Below are positions 1 through 8,869 of a DNA stretch of 64,000 bases, one piece after another. Below the pieces are notes generated by a model. The model was not told the origin of the DNA and did no database searches. It saw only the letters and a program-made list of their open reading frames with translations. The translations under genes were made by a program, and so were the position numbers. Position 1 is the first letter of the stretch; every line of letters starts with the position of its first letter. Source of the DNA: Actinokineospora xionganensis (lineage in GTDB: Bacteria; Actinomycetota; Actinomycetes; Mycobacteriales; Pseudonocardiaceae); NCBI RefSeq assembly GCF_014323725.1, contig NZ_JABVED010000002.1:267682-331681 (forward strand). Direction: 5' to 3'.

Positions 1-68
1 CTGTCCTGAACCCCAACTCGCCCACCGCGAACGTTGGACTCGTTGTCGGGAACGTTGGACTCGCGGGG
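1..68. repeat. GAACGTTGGACTCG intergenic repeat, two copies
   Basis: Two identical 14-bp copies of GAACGTTGGACTCG lie at 29-42 and 50-63, exactly 21 bp apart. The second copy runs into the stop codon of the fasciclin gene at 69-71. The same motif, with the same 21-bp spacing and the same placement against a stop codon, recurs at 20095-20216 after gpmA. There it also has an inverted partner, so the window probably starts inside a larger element. The position downstream of a gene suggests a terminator or 3'-end element; this is inference. Confidence 0.75.
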
Positions 69-725
69 TTACATGCCGGGGGTCATGACCTTGTCGATGA
101 CGAAGACGGTGGCGTTCTTGGTCGGGATGTTGCCACAGAGGATCTTCGCGCCGTTGACGGTGATGTTGTCGCCGGAGCCCTCGATCTTGAGGTCGCCGCC
201 CGCGAGGGGCTTGAGGGTGCCCGCCGAGCTGAGGCCTTCGGCGTCGTAGCGCTTCGGGACCACGTGGTACTGCAGGATCGGCGCCAGGGCCGACGGGTTG
301 CCCGCCAGCTCGGCGAACTTGGCGTCGCCCAGGGCGGCGAACGCGGGGTCGGCCGGGGCGAACACCGTCAGGTTGTCGGTCGTGTTCAGCGTGTCGGCCA
401 GGCCCGGGACGGCGCCGACGGCGGCGACGAGCTTGGTCAGCAGCGGGTTGGTGCTCGCGGCGGTGGCCACGGGCTGCGGGCCCATCGCGTTCAGGCCGCC
501 GGGGGTGTCGCCCTGGGGCAGGTCCTTGCAGTTGGGGCCGAAGGTGTCGGCGGCGGTGGTGACACCGTCGCCTGCCGCCGCGGGGGCACTCGTCGCGGTG
601 GTGGTCGCGGGGGCCTGCGCGGCCGAGGAACCGGCCGACGGCTGGTCGGCTCCGCCGCACGCGGTCAGGGTCAGGGCCACCGCCGCGAAGGCCGCGCCAC
701 CGGAAACCAGCTTGAAGTTCAGCAC
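69..725 (-). CDS. Fasciclin-domain lipoprotein (MPT83/MPB70-like)
   Basis: This 218-residue protein is predicted to be an extracytoplasmic lipoprotein. The N-terminus has a hydrophobic signal ending in the lipobox LTAC, with the lipidated cysteine near residue 23. A Ser/Ala/Thr-rich linker follows, then one fasciclin (FAS1) domain from about residue 80 to the end. The H1-type segment (NLTVFAPADPAFAAL), the YHVVP motif and the C-terminal TVFVIDKVMTPG segment are visible. Family members such as mycobacterial MPT83 are surface adhesion or matrix proteins of uncertain ligand. The GTG start at 725 is preceded by GGAG at a suitable distance. The gene lies 95 bp downstream of the molybdopterin oxidoreductase on the same strand, so co-transcription is possible. 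Its stop codon abuts a repeat element. Confidence 0.9.
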   Translation of the reverse strand: MLNFKLVSGGAAFAAVALTLTACGGADQPSAGSSAAQAPATTTATSAPAAAGDGVTTAADTFGPNCKDLPQGDTPGGLNAMGPQPVATAASTNPLLTKLVAAVGAVPGLADTLNTTDNLTVFAPADPAFAALGDAKFAELAGNPSALAPILQYHVVPKRYDAEGLSSAGTLKPLAGGDLKIEGSGDNITVNGAKILCGNIPTKNATVFVIDKVMTPGM

Positions 726-820
726 CTTGGATCACTCCGTTTCGACTTGGACATTCAAGGGTTCTTCGGAGCTGATCCGCGGCGGGTTGGGTCCACGATC
801 GGGTGTCTTCGGAAAAAGCC

Positions 821-2353
821 TTAGGCGACAGTGAAAAGCGATGAGTGCCAGCCGGTGGCGCCGTCCGGGATCGGAGCCACCCGCTGATCGGTCTGCGTCT
901 GTCCTTTTCGGTCAGTCGCGCGCACTTCGGCGCGGTGGCTGCCCGGGCCCAGGTCGAATTCGGCGCTCCACATGCGCCAGGTCTGGTCGTTGACCTCCGC
1001 CGCGAGGACTGCCTGCTGCCACTGTCCGCCGTCGATTCGGACCTCGACCTTGTCGATGCCGACGGTCTGCGCCCACGCGATACCGGCGACGGTGACCTTC
1101 CCGACCGGGACGGTGGCGAAGCCGCGCGGCACGTCGATGCGCGACTGCGTCTTGATCGGCGCCTCCCGCGCCCAGCCGCGGTCCTCCCAGTAGAAGCTCT
1201 TGTCACCGGTCCTGATGACCTCCATGTCCACAACCCACTTGGTGGCCGAGACGTAGCCGTAGAGGCCGGGGACGACCACGCGCGCGGGGAAGCCGTGTTC
1301 AAGCGGCAACGGCTCGCCGTTCATGCCGATGGCGAGCAGCGCGCCGCGCCGCTCGTCCATCAGGTCGCCGATCGGGGTGCCGGTGGTCCAGCCGTCAACG
1401 CTGGTGGAGAACAGCTGGTCGCCGCCGGGCTTGACGCCCGCCTCCAGCAGCAGGTCGCGCATCGGCACGCCGATGAAGTTCGCGGTGGAGATGTACGGGC
1501 CGCCGACCTCGTTGGACACGCACGTCATGGTGATCGTCTTCTCGACCAGCGGGCGGCCGCGGATGTCGTCGAAGTCGAGGTCGAGTTCGTTGTCGACCAT
1601 CCCGTGGATCTTCAGCCGCCAGTCCTCGGCCCGCAGCCGGGGCACGGTGAGCGCGGTGTCGATCCGGTAGAACTCGCGGTTGCTGGTGATGAACGTGGGG
1701 GTGCCCTGGGCCGCCAGGTCCGCGCCTCCCGGGATCGCGGGCGCGGGGGTCCGCGGGACCAGCTTGCCGATGCCCGCCCGGGATGCCTCGACGTCGACGC
1801 GGCGGGTGAGGAACTGCCCGGCGGCGCCCAGCAGGGCCGCGCCCGCGGCCACCCCGCCGGTCATGAGCAGGAACCTGCGGCGCGACGGGCTGTCGGACTC
1901 GGTGTCGCAGGCCCGGCCGTGCAGCCAGGTGAACACTCCGAGCCCGCCGAAGAGGCTCGCCAGCGGGGCGAGGATGGCCAGTTGGCCCAGGTCAGGACGG
2001 TTGAGCACGGCCAGCACGGCCAGGATCCCCAGCACCGCGGCCAGCACCTGGCCCGGCCGCGGGCTCCGACGGGAGAGCAGGCCCGCGACGACGGCGGCGG
2101 CGAGCAGTGTCAGCGCCATCCCGCCGAGCAGCACGGCCTTGTCGTAGACGCCGAACGTGCGGATCGCGAAGTCCTTGAGCGGGTGCGGCGTCAGGTCGAT
2201 CGCGGCGTTGCCGACAGCGAGGTACGGCGAGGCGTTGGGTCCGACAAAGCCCGCGACCAGGTGCCCGGCGGCGAGCGCGGCGGCGACGGCCACGACGCCG
2301 ATGAGTGCGGCGACCCGGCGCGACAGGGTCCGGTCAGGGGTGTCCTCGTTCAT
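821..2353 (-). CDS. Membrane-anchored molybdopterin-dependent oxidoreductase (sulfite oxidase fold)
   Basis: This 510-residue protein has four hydrophobic segments in roughly residues 10-145. A twin-arginine-like SRRRFLLM motif and another hydrophobic stretch follow (about 158-182), then a sulfite-oxidase-type molybdopterin domain. The conserved molybdenum-ligating cysteine appears in TITMTCVSN. The C-terminus (about 405-510) resembles the Ig-like dimerisation domain of the family. The layout suggests a cytoplasmic-membrane enzyme with its active domain outside the cell. The substrate (sulfite, sulfoxide or other) cannot be told from sequence. It is followed by the fasciclin lipoprotein. No haem domain is present. 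Confidence 0.88.
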   Translation of the reverse strand: MNEDTPDRTLSRRVAALIGVVAVAAALAAGHLVAGFVGPNASPYLAVGNAAIDLTPHPLKDFAIRTFGVYDKAVLLGGMALTLLAAAVVAGLLSRRSPRPGQVLAAVLGILAVLAVLNRPDLGQLAILAPLASLFGGLGVFTWLHGRACDTESDSPSRRRFLLMTGGVAAGAALLGAAGQFLTRRVDVEASRAGIGKLVPRTPAPAIPGGADLAAQGTPTFITSNREFYRIDTALTVPRLRAEDWRLKIHGMVDNELDLDFDDIRGRPLVEKTITMTCVSNEVGGPYISTANFIGVPMRDLLLEAGVKPGGDQLFSTSVDGWTTGTPIGDLMDERRGALLAIGMNGEPLPLEHGFPARVVVPGLYGYVSATKWVVDMEVIRTGDKSFYWEDRGWAREAPIKTQSRIDVPRGFATVPVGKVTVAGIAWAQTVGIDKVEVRIDGGQWQQAVLAAEVNDQTWRMWSAEFDLGPGSHRAEVRATDRKGQTQTDQRVAPIPDGATGWHSSLFTVA

Positions 2354-2416
2354 ACGGACTATTCGAACCTGGACGGGCCACGGATGGACTTATCAGAGTC
2401 TTACGACTCGAAGGAG

Positions 2417-2650
2417 TTACGTCAGAGCGGCCCGCAGGCGGGGCTCCTCGACCTTCCAGTACCCATGTTCCTCGCCGTCGACGAGGATCACCGGCACCCG
2501 GTCGCCGTACTCGGCGCGCAGCTCGGGGTCGCTGTCGACGTCGGCGGTGTCCCACCCGACGCCCAGGTCGGCGCAGATCCGCCCGACGTCGGCCTTGGCC
2601 ACCTCGCAGGCGTGGCAGTCCTGCCTGGTCATCACGGTCACCCTGGTCAC
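2417..2650 (-). CDS. Glutaredoxin-family protein
   Basis: This 77-residue thioredoxin-fold protein carries the redox motif CHAC at about residues 13-16 (MTRQDCHACE). A cis-proline-like VPVILVDGE segment lies near residue 53. It fits the small actinobacterial glutaredoxin-like family found near hemA or serB1-like genes. The GTG start at 2650 overlaps the stop of the acyl-CoA ligase (GTGA), so translation is probably coupled. A downstream ATG at residue 7 is an alternative start. Its electron donor, likely thioredoxin or mycothiol-linked, is not shown by the sequence. Confidence 0.85.
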   Translation of the reverse strand: MTRVTVMTRQDCHACEVAKADVGRICADLGVGWDTADVDSDPELRAEYGDRVPVILVDGEEHGYWKVEEPRLRAALT

Positions 2651-4164
2651 GGCTTCACGGTACCTCGCAAGCCTGCCCGGCGAAGCTTGCCCATCACCGA
2701 GTGCGGCAGCGACTTGGCGAACTCGACGGTGGCCGGGATCTTGAACTTCGCGAGCCGCTCGGCGCAGTGCGCGCGCAGCGTCTCCTCACTCAGCTCGGCC
2801 CCGGGGACAAGGACCACGACGACCTTGACGTGCTCGCCGGTGCGCTCGTCCGGCTCGCCGACGGCGGCGGCCTCGGCGACGACGTCGAGTTCGGCGACGA
2901 CCTGCTCCACCTCGTGCGGATAGACGTTGAATCCGTTGACGATGATCAGGTCGTTGGCCCGGTCGACCAGGTGCAGGTCGCCGTCCTCGTCGAAGTAGCC
3001 GACGTCGCCGGTGCGGAACCAGCCCTCGGCGTCGGGGCCGCCCTCGCCGTCGGGCCAGTACCCGCTGAACAGGTTGTCGCCACGCGCGGCGACCAGGCCG
3101 GTGTCGGTGGCCTCGTCGGTGAGGTCGGCGGTGAACTCGTCGGGGTCGGTGAGCGCCACGACCGGGTTGCCCTCGTTGTCGACGAGGCGCAGCTCCACAC
3201 CCGGGATCGCGCGACCGACCGAGCCGGGCTTGGCGACACCGCCGACCAGGGTCGAGGTGAGGACCGGGCCCGTCTCGGTGAGGCCATAGCCCTCGAAGAC
3301 GGCCAGGCCGGTCTCCTGGCGGAACAACGCGAGGGTGGCGGCGTCGAGCGGGGCAGCGCCCGAGGTGCAGAGCCGGACGGTGGACAGCGCCTCGCCCAGC
3401 CGCTCGTGGCCTGCGGCGACGAACGCCTGGTAGATCGCGGGGACGCCGATGACCGTGGTCACCCGATGCTCGTGGCAGGCGGCCAGGGCTGTCTCGACGC
3501 CGAACTTGTCGAGCAGGACCGCGGTTGCGCCCGCGGCGGCGACCTGCCACAGGCCCGAGAGGCCGTAGGCGTGCGACAGCGGGACGGTCAGCAGCACGCG
3601 GTCGCCCGCGATGACCGGCGCGGGGTGCAGCGCGGCGCACTGCTCGACGTTGGCCAGCAGCGCCCGGTGCGACAGCATCACGCCGCGCGGGGTGCCGCCG
3701 GTGCCCGAGGTGTAGGCGAGGACCGCGAGGTCCTCCCCGCCACGGGTGGTCTTCGGGGCGGGTTCGACGGGGTCGGTCGCGTCGAGGTCGGGCAGCGCGA
3801 CGGCGGTGAGGTCGGGCGAACTCAGGTCGCCCGCTGTGAACGCGGCACCACTGTGCGCCAGGACCCGCTCGATTTCGCGCGGGGCGGCGTCGGTGCCGAT
3901 CGGCACGACGACCCCGCCCGCCCGCAGCACCCCGAAGAGGGCCACGACGGACTCGACGGTGTTGGGCAGGCGCAGCGCGACCCGGTCGCCCGCGGCCAGA
4001 CCCGCTCCCACCAGCACCGAGGCGAACCGCTCGACGAGCTCACCGACCTGCTGCCAAGTGAGTGAACGCGCGCCCGAGATATCGACCAGGGCCAAGTGCC
4101 GGGGTACTTTCTCGCAGGTTCGCGCCATCAGATCCGCCACCGTGCCGGTCGGCGTACGGGCCAT
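2647..4164 (-). CDS. Class I adenylate-forming enzyme (acyl-CoA ligase)
   Basis: This 505-residue ANL-superfamily enzyme should activate a carboxylic acid with ATP and transfer it to CoA. Visible motifs are the phosphate-binding loop AYTSGTGGTPRGVMLSH near residue 150, GYGLTETGP near 292, the hinge region GDVGYFDEDGDLHLVDR near 390, and the C-terminal lysine segment (MGKLRR). The first loop has R in place of the usual K. The ATG at 4164 was chosen because an AGG-rich site lies about 11 bp upstream and the N-terminal domain begins there. Longer versions run into non-homologous upstream sequence. The acyl substrate is unknown. It is coupled to the glutaredoxin by a GTGA overlap and diverges from the sigma factor gene. 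Confidence 0.85.
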   Translation of the reverse strand: MARTPTGTVADLMARTCEKVPRHLALVDISGARSLTWQQVGELVERFASVLVGAGLAAGDRVALRLPNTVESVVALFGVLRAGGVVVPIGTDAAPREIERVLAHSGAAFTAGDLSSPDLTAVALPDLDATDPVEPAPKTTRGGEDLAVLAYTSGTGGTPRGVMLSHRALLANVEQCAALHPAPVIAGDRVLLTVPLSHAYGLSGLWQVAAAGATAVLLDKFGVETALAACHEHRVTTVIGVPAIYQAFVAAGHERLGEALSTVRLCTSGAAPLDAATLALFRQETGLAVFEGYGLTETGPVLTSTLVGGVAKPGSVGRAIPGVELRLVDNEGNPVVALTDPDEFTADLTDEATDTGLVAARGDNLFSGYWPDGEGGPDAEGWFRTGDVGYFDEDGDLHLVDRANDLIIVNGFNVYPHEVEQVVAELDVVAEAAAVGEPDERTGEHVKVVVVLVPGAELSEETLRAHCAERLAKFKIPATVEFAKSLPHSVMGKLRRAGLRGTVKP

Positions 4165-4377
4165 GTGTTCGACCTCATCTCCGCGGGAAGCAGGGGGAAA
4201 ATCACAGGGATACGCAGTGTGGCACGGGTCACCAACGTCACGGTTAACTACCCACTGCGTCACATTCTTGGACCTCAAGCTTGTTGGCTACTACAAAGTA
4301 ACTACCACTGAGGCCTGATTGACGACCTCCGGCGGACACGGCCGCCGAAGACCGCGTGAGGAGTGTGCGGCTGCTTG

Positions 4378-5109
4378 ATGACCCGCCAGACGCGACCGAC
4401 CACGGCGCCAGCCGTGCCTCAGGCCCGCCCCTCGACGGAACGGGCCTTGTCGCCGCGCGCCGAATCCCCGCAGGCCGACGCCGATGCCGAGGCCGAGCCG
4501 ATGACTGAACCGGAAGCCATCAACAGCCCGGCCACCCCTGACCCCCCCGACACCGACGCCGCCCACGCGGTGGCGTGGGAGCTGGTCGGCGCGGCGCAGG
4601 GCGGGGACACCCACGCCTTCGGTCTGCTCTACGACCGCTATGTCGACATGGTGTTCCGGTACGTCCTGTTCCGGGTCGGTGACCGTGAGCTGGCCGAGGA
4701 CGTCACCAGCGAGACCTTCCTGCGCGCGCTGCGCAGGATCACGTCGGTCAGCTACCAGGGCCGCGACGTGGGCGCGTGGTTCGTCACGATCGCCCGCAAC
4801 CTGGTGCTCGACCACGTGAAGTCCAGCCGGTTCCGGCTGGAGATCACCACGTCGGACATCCGCGACTCCGAGCGCACGGAGGCCGGTCCCGAACAGCAGG
4901 TGATGTCGAAGGTGACCCGTGAGGCGCTGCTCGTGTGCGTCCAGCAGCTCGGTGAGGACCAGCGCGAGTGCATCGTGCTGAGGTTCCTGCAGGGGCTGTC
5001 GGTCGCCGAGACGGCGCACATCATGAATCGCAACGAGGGGGCCGTGAAGGCCCTCCAGCACCGAGCCGTGCGCAGGCTCGCACAATTGTTGCCCTCGGAA
5101 ATTCGGTAG
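4378..5109 (+). CDS. ECF sigma factor of the BldN type
   Basis: This 243-residue sigma factor has a disordered, acidic N-terminal extension of about 65 residues. Region 2 follows (AFGLLYDRYVDMVFRYVLFR, then ETFLRALRRI and WFVTIARNLVLDHVKSSRFR), then region 4 (ECIVLRFLQGLSVAETAHIM and AVKALQHRAVRRLAQLLP). The region 2 and 4 wording is close to Streptomyces SigBldN, which controls aerial hyphae formation. The next gene encodes a DUF5667 protein like RsbN, the known BldN anti-sigma factor, which supports the call. GAGGAG at 4358-4363 lies upstream. The ATG at 4378 is used here, but a GTG at 4363 is also possible. Confidence 0.88.
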   Translation: MTRQTRPTTAPAVPQARPSTERALSPRAESPQADADAEAEPMTEPEAINSPATPDPPDTDAAHAVAWELVGAAQGGDTHAFGLLYDRYVDMVFRYVLFRVGDRELAEDVTSETFLRALRRITSVSYQGRDVGAWFVTIARNLVLDHVKSSRFRLEITTSDIRDSERTEAGPEQQVMSKVTREALLVCVQQLGEDQRECIVLRFLQGLSVAETAHIMNRNEGAVKALQHRAVRRLAQLLPSEIR

Positions 5110-5245
5110 AACGTTCACCCTGCAGAGTGGACCTGCCCAGGACCGCGCCGAGGCCGTAACCCCGGGCACCGGCAGTCGTTTCACACAGCGGGGATCAATA
5201 CTGATTTCCTGGGGATTCAGCAGGGCCAACACGAGTCGGAGTGGG

Positions 5246-6496
5246 ATGGTGGAAAGCGGATCGGGGCCGCGTAGCCCGCAGGGTCGGCATGAGCGCGACG
5301 CTCGTGCCGGTCAGTCGCGCGCGGAGCTGCCCGGATTCACCGACGACGACCTCGCGGTCGTCGACCTGCTCTCGGCCATGACCCCGCTCACCGCGCCGTC
5401 CGGCGACGCCCGGGCCCGGATGCGGGCCAAGGTGCTCGCCGGTCTCGCCGAGCCCGCGCCGACCACGCACGGCCCCCGCCCGGTCCGACCCACCCGCGCG
5501 GGACGGGCGCCCCGCGGCCGCAGTTCGGAGTCCGCCCCAAGCATCCGCCCCGAATCCGCAAGACCTGGGTCCGGGGCGCGGGGCCGGTTCGCCGTGGCCG
5601 CCATCGCTGTCCTGGCGCTGGTGTTCTCCCTGGCGGGAATGAGCCTGCTGCTCGCCCGCGACGCGCTGCCCGGCGACACCCTCTATGCGATCAAGCGCAC
5701 CGGCGAGGCCGCGGCGCTCGGACTGACGTTCGGCGACGAGGAGAAGGCGTTCAAGCATCTGCAGTTCGCCACCGCCCGCATCACCGAGATCGAGACCCTC
5801 ACCCAGCGCTACCCGAACCCGGCCGACGCGCCGGTCGGGGGCTACCTCTCCGCGCTGCGCGACTTCGACAACGACGCCTCCGCCGGGTCACGCCAGCTCA
5901 TCGCGCTGGCCACCGGCGGCGACGGAACCCAGCTCGAGACGCTTCGCTCCTGGGCCGACATCCAGGGCGGCAGGCTCGACGCGCTGGGCCCGCGCCTGCC
6001 GAGCGCCGCGGCCATCAGCCAGGACGCGTCCGTGGCGCTGTTGGAGCGGATCGAGGCGCGGGCGACCGCGCTGACCGCCCGGATGGCCTGCTACCAGATC
6101 ACCTCCGGTGCGATCGACGACATCGGCGCCATGCCCGCCACGGCCGCCTGCGAGCGTCGGGCCGATGCCGACCTGCTGCCGACGCCGGGCACCCAGGCCG
6201 ACAACGACAACGCACCGTCGACGGACGCGCCGAACGCCCCCTCTGTCGGCACCGCGGTTCCGCCGCCACCCGCGCAACCCAGCACACCAGGGCAGCCGGA
6301 GCCCGGAGCGCCCCCGCTGACGACACCGCCGCCGTTGGTGACGGTCCCCCCGATTCTCGGAGGACCGACCAACACCACGCCGCCGGAGACCATCACTTCG
6401 GCGGCGCCGACCGTCTCGCTGCCGTTACCGTTGCCGCTTCCCACGATCGCAGTCGCGCCGTTGCTCCCCGGGCTGCCCGGGGTCCAACTCGGCTGA
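5246..6496 (+). CDS. DUF5667 membrane protein, RsbN-like anti-sigma factor
   Basis: This 416-residue single-pass membrane protein has a cytoplasmic N-terminal part (about 1-112) and one transmembrane segment (about 113-136, FAVAAIAVLALVFSLAGMSL). An extracytoplasmic DUF5667 domain follows, beginning DALPGDTLYAIKRTGEAAAL and running to about residue 300. A Pro/Thr-rich tail of about 100 residues ends the protein. In Streptomyces, RsbN is encoded next to bldN and holds the sigma factor inactive through its N-terminal part. The same order and topology here support that role. The ATG at 5246 follows GGAGTGGG. The proline-rich tail suggests a cell-wall-spanning region. Confidence 0.83.
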   Translation: MVESGSGPRSPQGRHERDARAGQSRAELPGFTDDDLAVVDLLSAMTPLTAPSGDARARMRAKVLAGLAEPAPTTHGPRPVRPTRAGRAPRGRSSESAPSIRPESARPGSGARGRFAVAAIAVLALVFSLAGMSLLLARDALPGDTLYAIKRTGEAAALGLTFGDEEKAFKHLQFATARITEIETLTQRYPNPADAPVGGYLSALRDFDNDASAGSRQLIALATGGDGTQLETLRSWADIQGGRLDALGPRLPSAAAISQDASVALLERIEARATALTARMACYQITSGAIDDIGAMPATAACERRADADLLPTPGTQADNDNAPSTDAPNAPSVGTAVPPPPAQPSTPGQPEPGAPPLTTPPPLVTVPPILGGPTNTTPPETITSAAPTVSLPLPLPLPTIAVAPLLPGLPGVQLG

Positions 6497-6600
6497 CCCG
6501 TCGTCTGGACCAGCGCATACCGAGGGCACCGTTGTCGGTGGAACCACTAGGCTGGTGACCACGGCACGGATGACATATCCGACCCACCGGGAGGCATGCG

Positions 6601-7497
6601 GTGTCAGTACGGCGTGGGGCTGACAAGGGCTCCGAACTCGAGCGCCTCGCCGCGCTCGCGGGCGCTGCCAGTGCCGAGGCGGCTGTCTCGCTGGAGCAGC
6701 CCGACGGCGACCGCGGCATCCCGATGGACCTCACCGCCGCCGCCTTCTTCGACGTCGACAACACGATCATGATGGGCGCGTCGATCTTCCACTTCGCCCG
6801 CGGCCTGGCGGCGCGCAAGTTCTTCAGCAACTCCGACCTGGTGAAGTTCGCGCTGCAGCAGGTGATGTTCCGGGTCGGCGGCAAGGAGTCGGCCGACGGC
6901 ATCCGCAGCAGCCGTGAACAGGCCCTCTCGTTCGTCGCGGGCCACACCGTCGAGGAACTGAGCAGGCTCGGCGAGGAGATCTACGACGAGCTGATGGCCG
7001 ACAAGATCTGGCCCGGCACCCGGGCGCTGGCCCAGATGCACCTCGACGCGGGCCAGCGGGTCTGGCTGGTCACCGCGACGCCGGTCGAACTGGCCACCAT
7101 CATCGCCCGCAGGCTCGGCCTCACGGGCGCACTGGGGACGGTCGCGGAAAGCACCGACGGCGTCTTCACCGGCAAACTCGTCGGCGAAATGCTGCACGGC
7201 CCCGCGAAGGCCCACGCGGTGCGCTCCCTGGCTGCCCGCGAGGGCCTGGACCTGCGGCGATGCACCGCGTACTCAGACTCCTCAAACGACGTGCCGATGC
7301 TGTCGGTGGTGGGCACCGCGGTGGCGGTCAACCCGGACAGCGGACTACGCGAGGTCGCCCGCAAACGCGGCTGGGAAATCCGCGACTTCCGCACAGGCCG
7401 CAAGGCGGCGAAGATCGGCGTCCCGTCGGTACTCGGCGCAGGCGCGTTGGCAGGAGCCGTGGCAGCAGGCCTCGCATACCGCAAACGCGCCGTCTAG
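6601..7497 (+). CDS. HAD-IB family phosphatase (SerB1-like)
   Basis: This 298-residue haloacid dehalogenase-type hydrolase has the nucleophile motif FFDVDNT near residue 49, motif II (LVTATP) near 160, and the acidic motif [10 protein letters not shown] near 223. The C-terminus ends in a hydrophobic segment (about 277-293) followed by basic residues, consistent with membrane association. Mycobacterial SerB1 (Rv0505c) has the same position relative to the acyltransferase and epimerase genes. Whether it dephosphorylates phosphoserine or a lipid phosphate is not settled by sequence. The GTG start at 6601 has GGGAGG six bases upstream. Confidence 0.85.
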   Translation: MSVRRGADKGSELERLAALAGAASAEAAVSLEQPDGDRGIPMDLTAAAFFDVDNTIMMGASIFHFARGLAARKFFSNSDLVKFALQQVMFRVGGKESADGIRSSREQALSFVAGHTVEELSRLGEEIYDELMADKIWPGTRALAQMHLDAGQRVWLVTATPVELATIIARRLGLTGALGTVAESTDGVFTGKLVGEMLHGPAKAHAVRSLAAREGLDLRRCTAYSDSSNDVPMLSVVGTAVAVNPDSGLREVARKRGWEIRDFRTGRKAAKIGVPSVLGAGALAGAVAAGLAYRKRAV

Positions 7498-7601
7498 CGA
7501 CAACCCTGCCCACTCGGCGGCCCAGACTCCGATCTGGAGCACCTGCGCGGCGGACCTCGCCACCATCGACTCGCCAGTGATCAAGGCATACGTTGGAGGG
7601 C

Positions 7602-8858
7602 ATGCTGCCCGAACTGCGTGTAGGCACCCGGCTGGCTGCGCAGCGGCTGGTCACCCGTGGGTTCGCGATCGCGGGAGACCCCCTTGCCCGGCTGGCCACG
7701 GCGCCGTGGCGGTACGACCCGTACCCGATCTACGCCGGTCTGCGTGGGCGGTCGGTCCACCGGAGCCGGTTCGGCTTCTACACCGTGGCGACCTACGACC
7801 TGTGTTCGCAGATCCTGCGGGACCGCACCTTCGGTGTGCGCACCCGCGACGGGCTGGAGCCGCCGCCCGCGACGCAGTCGCCGCTGCCGCAGGGGACCCC
7901 GGTGATTCCCACGTTCCTGGAACAGGACCCGCCCGATCACACCCGGCTGCGGGCGCTCGCCCGGCCCGCGTTCAGCCCGCGCAAGATCGAGGGTTACCGC
8001 GAAGTGGTCCACAAGACCACGTCCCGGCTACTCGACGACGCCCTGGCGAAGGGCACCTTCGACCTGATCGCCGACTTCGCCGCGCCGCTGCCGATCGCGG
8101 TGATCTCGGACCTGCTGGGCATCCCGGACGTCGACACCGAGCGGTTCGCCCGATACGGGCGGGTTCTCGGGGCCTCGCTGGACGGGACGACCACATTGCG
8201 GCAGGCCCGGGCGCTGCGGTCGGCCACAGCTGACCTCCAGGCGCTGTTCAGGTCGCTGATCGCCCAGCGGACCGAGGCCCCTGGGGACGACGTGATCAGC
8301 GCTCTCGTGCGATCGCTCGGCGCGGGCGAGCTGACCGAGCTTGAGCTGGTGACGACGTGCGAACTTCTCCTGATCGCGGGGTTCGAGACGACCGCGAACC
8401 TGATCGGCAACGGGATGTGGACGTTCGCTCGCAACCCTGAGCAGTGGGAGTCGCTGCGGTCCGATCCGTCGATGGCATCCGCGGCAGTGGAGGAGGTGCT
8501 GCGGTATGAGCCGCCGATTCAGCTGACGCAGCGGATCACGCACGCCGCTTCGGTGATCGGCGGGGTGGAGATCCCCGCCGACCGGATGGTGATCGTCGCC
8601 CTGGGATCGACCGGGCGGGACCCGGAGGCGTACTCGAACCCGGACACCTTCGACCTCACCCGCACCCCCGAACGCGACCACCTGGGCTTCTCCAGCGGCA
8701 TCCACTACTGCCTCGGCGCGCCGCTCGCGCGGATGGAGGCCGAGATCGCGTTCGCCGCGCTGGCCGAGCGGCTTCCCGCCGTTCGCGCGCCGCGCAGCCC
8801 ACGGTGGCGCGACACCACGGTCATCCGCGGGTTGCGGTCGCTGGTGCTCGCGGCCTGA
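7602..8858 (+). CDS. Cytochrome P450
   Basis: This is a complete bacterial class I P450 of about 418 residues. It shows the I-helix oxygen-activation motif (LIAGFETTANL, near residue 260), the K-helix ExxR (EEVLRYEPP, near 297), and the haem-binding loop GFSSGIHYCLGAPLAR with the cysteine ligand near residue 370. No ferredoxin or reductase gene is adjacent, so the electron partner must come from elsewhere. The ATG at 7602 is only one base from GGAGGG, so a TTG at 7593 or leaderless translation is possible. It sits between genes that are neighbours in the mycobacterial order and looks like a lineage-specific insertion. The substrate is unknown. Confidence 0.92.
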   Translation: MLPELRVGTRLAAQRLVTRGFAIAGDPLARLATAPWRYDPYPIYAGLRGRSVHRSRFGFYTVATYDLCSQILRDRTFGVRTRDGLEPPPATQSPLPQGTPVIPTFLEQDPPDHTRLRALARPAFSPRKIEGYREVVHKTTSRLLDDALAKGTFDLIADFAAPLPIAVISDLLGIPDVDTERFARYGRVLGASLDGTTTLRQARALRSATADLQALFRSLIAQRTEAPGDDVISALVRSLGAGELTELELVTTCELLLIAGFETTANLIGNGMWTFARNPEQWESLRSDPSMASAAVEEVLRYEPPIQLTQRITHAASVIGGVEIPADRMVIVALGSTGRDPEAYSNPDTFDLTRTPERDHLGFSSGIHYCLGAPLARMEAEIAFAALAERLPAVRAPRSPRWRDTTVIRGLRSLVLAA

Positions 8859-8869
8859 GCCCTGGGCGC

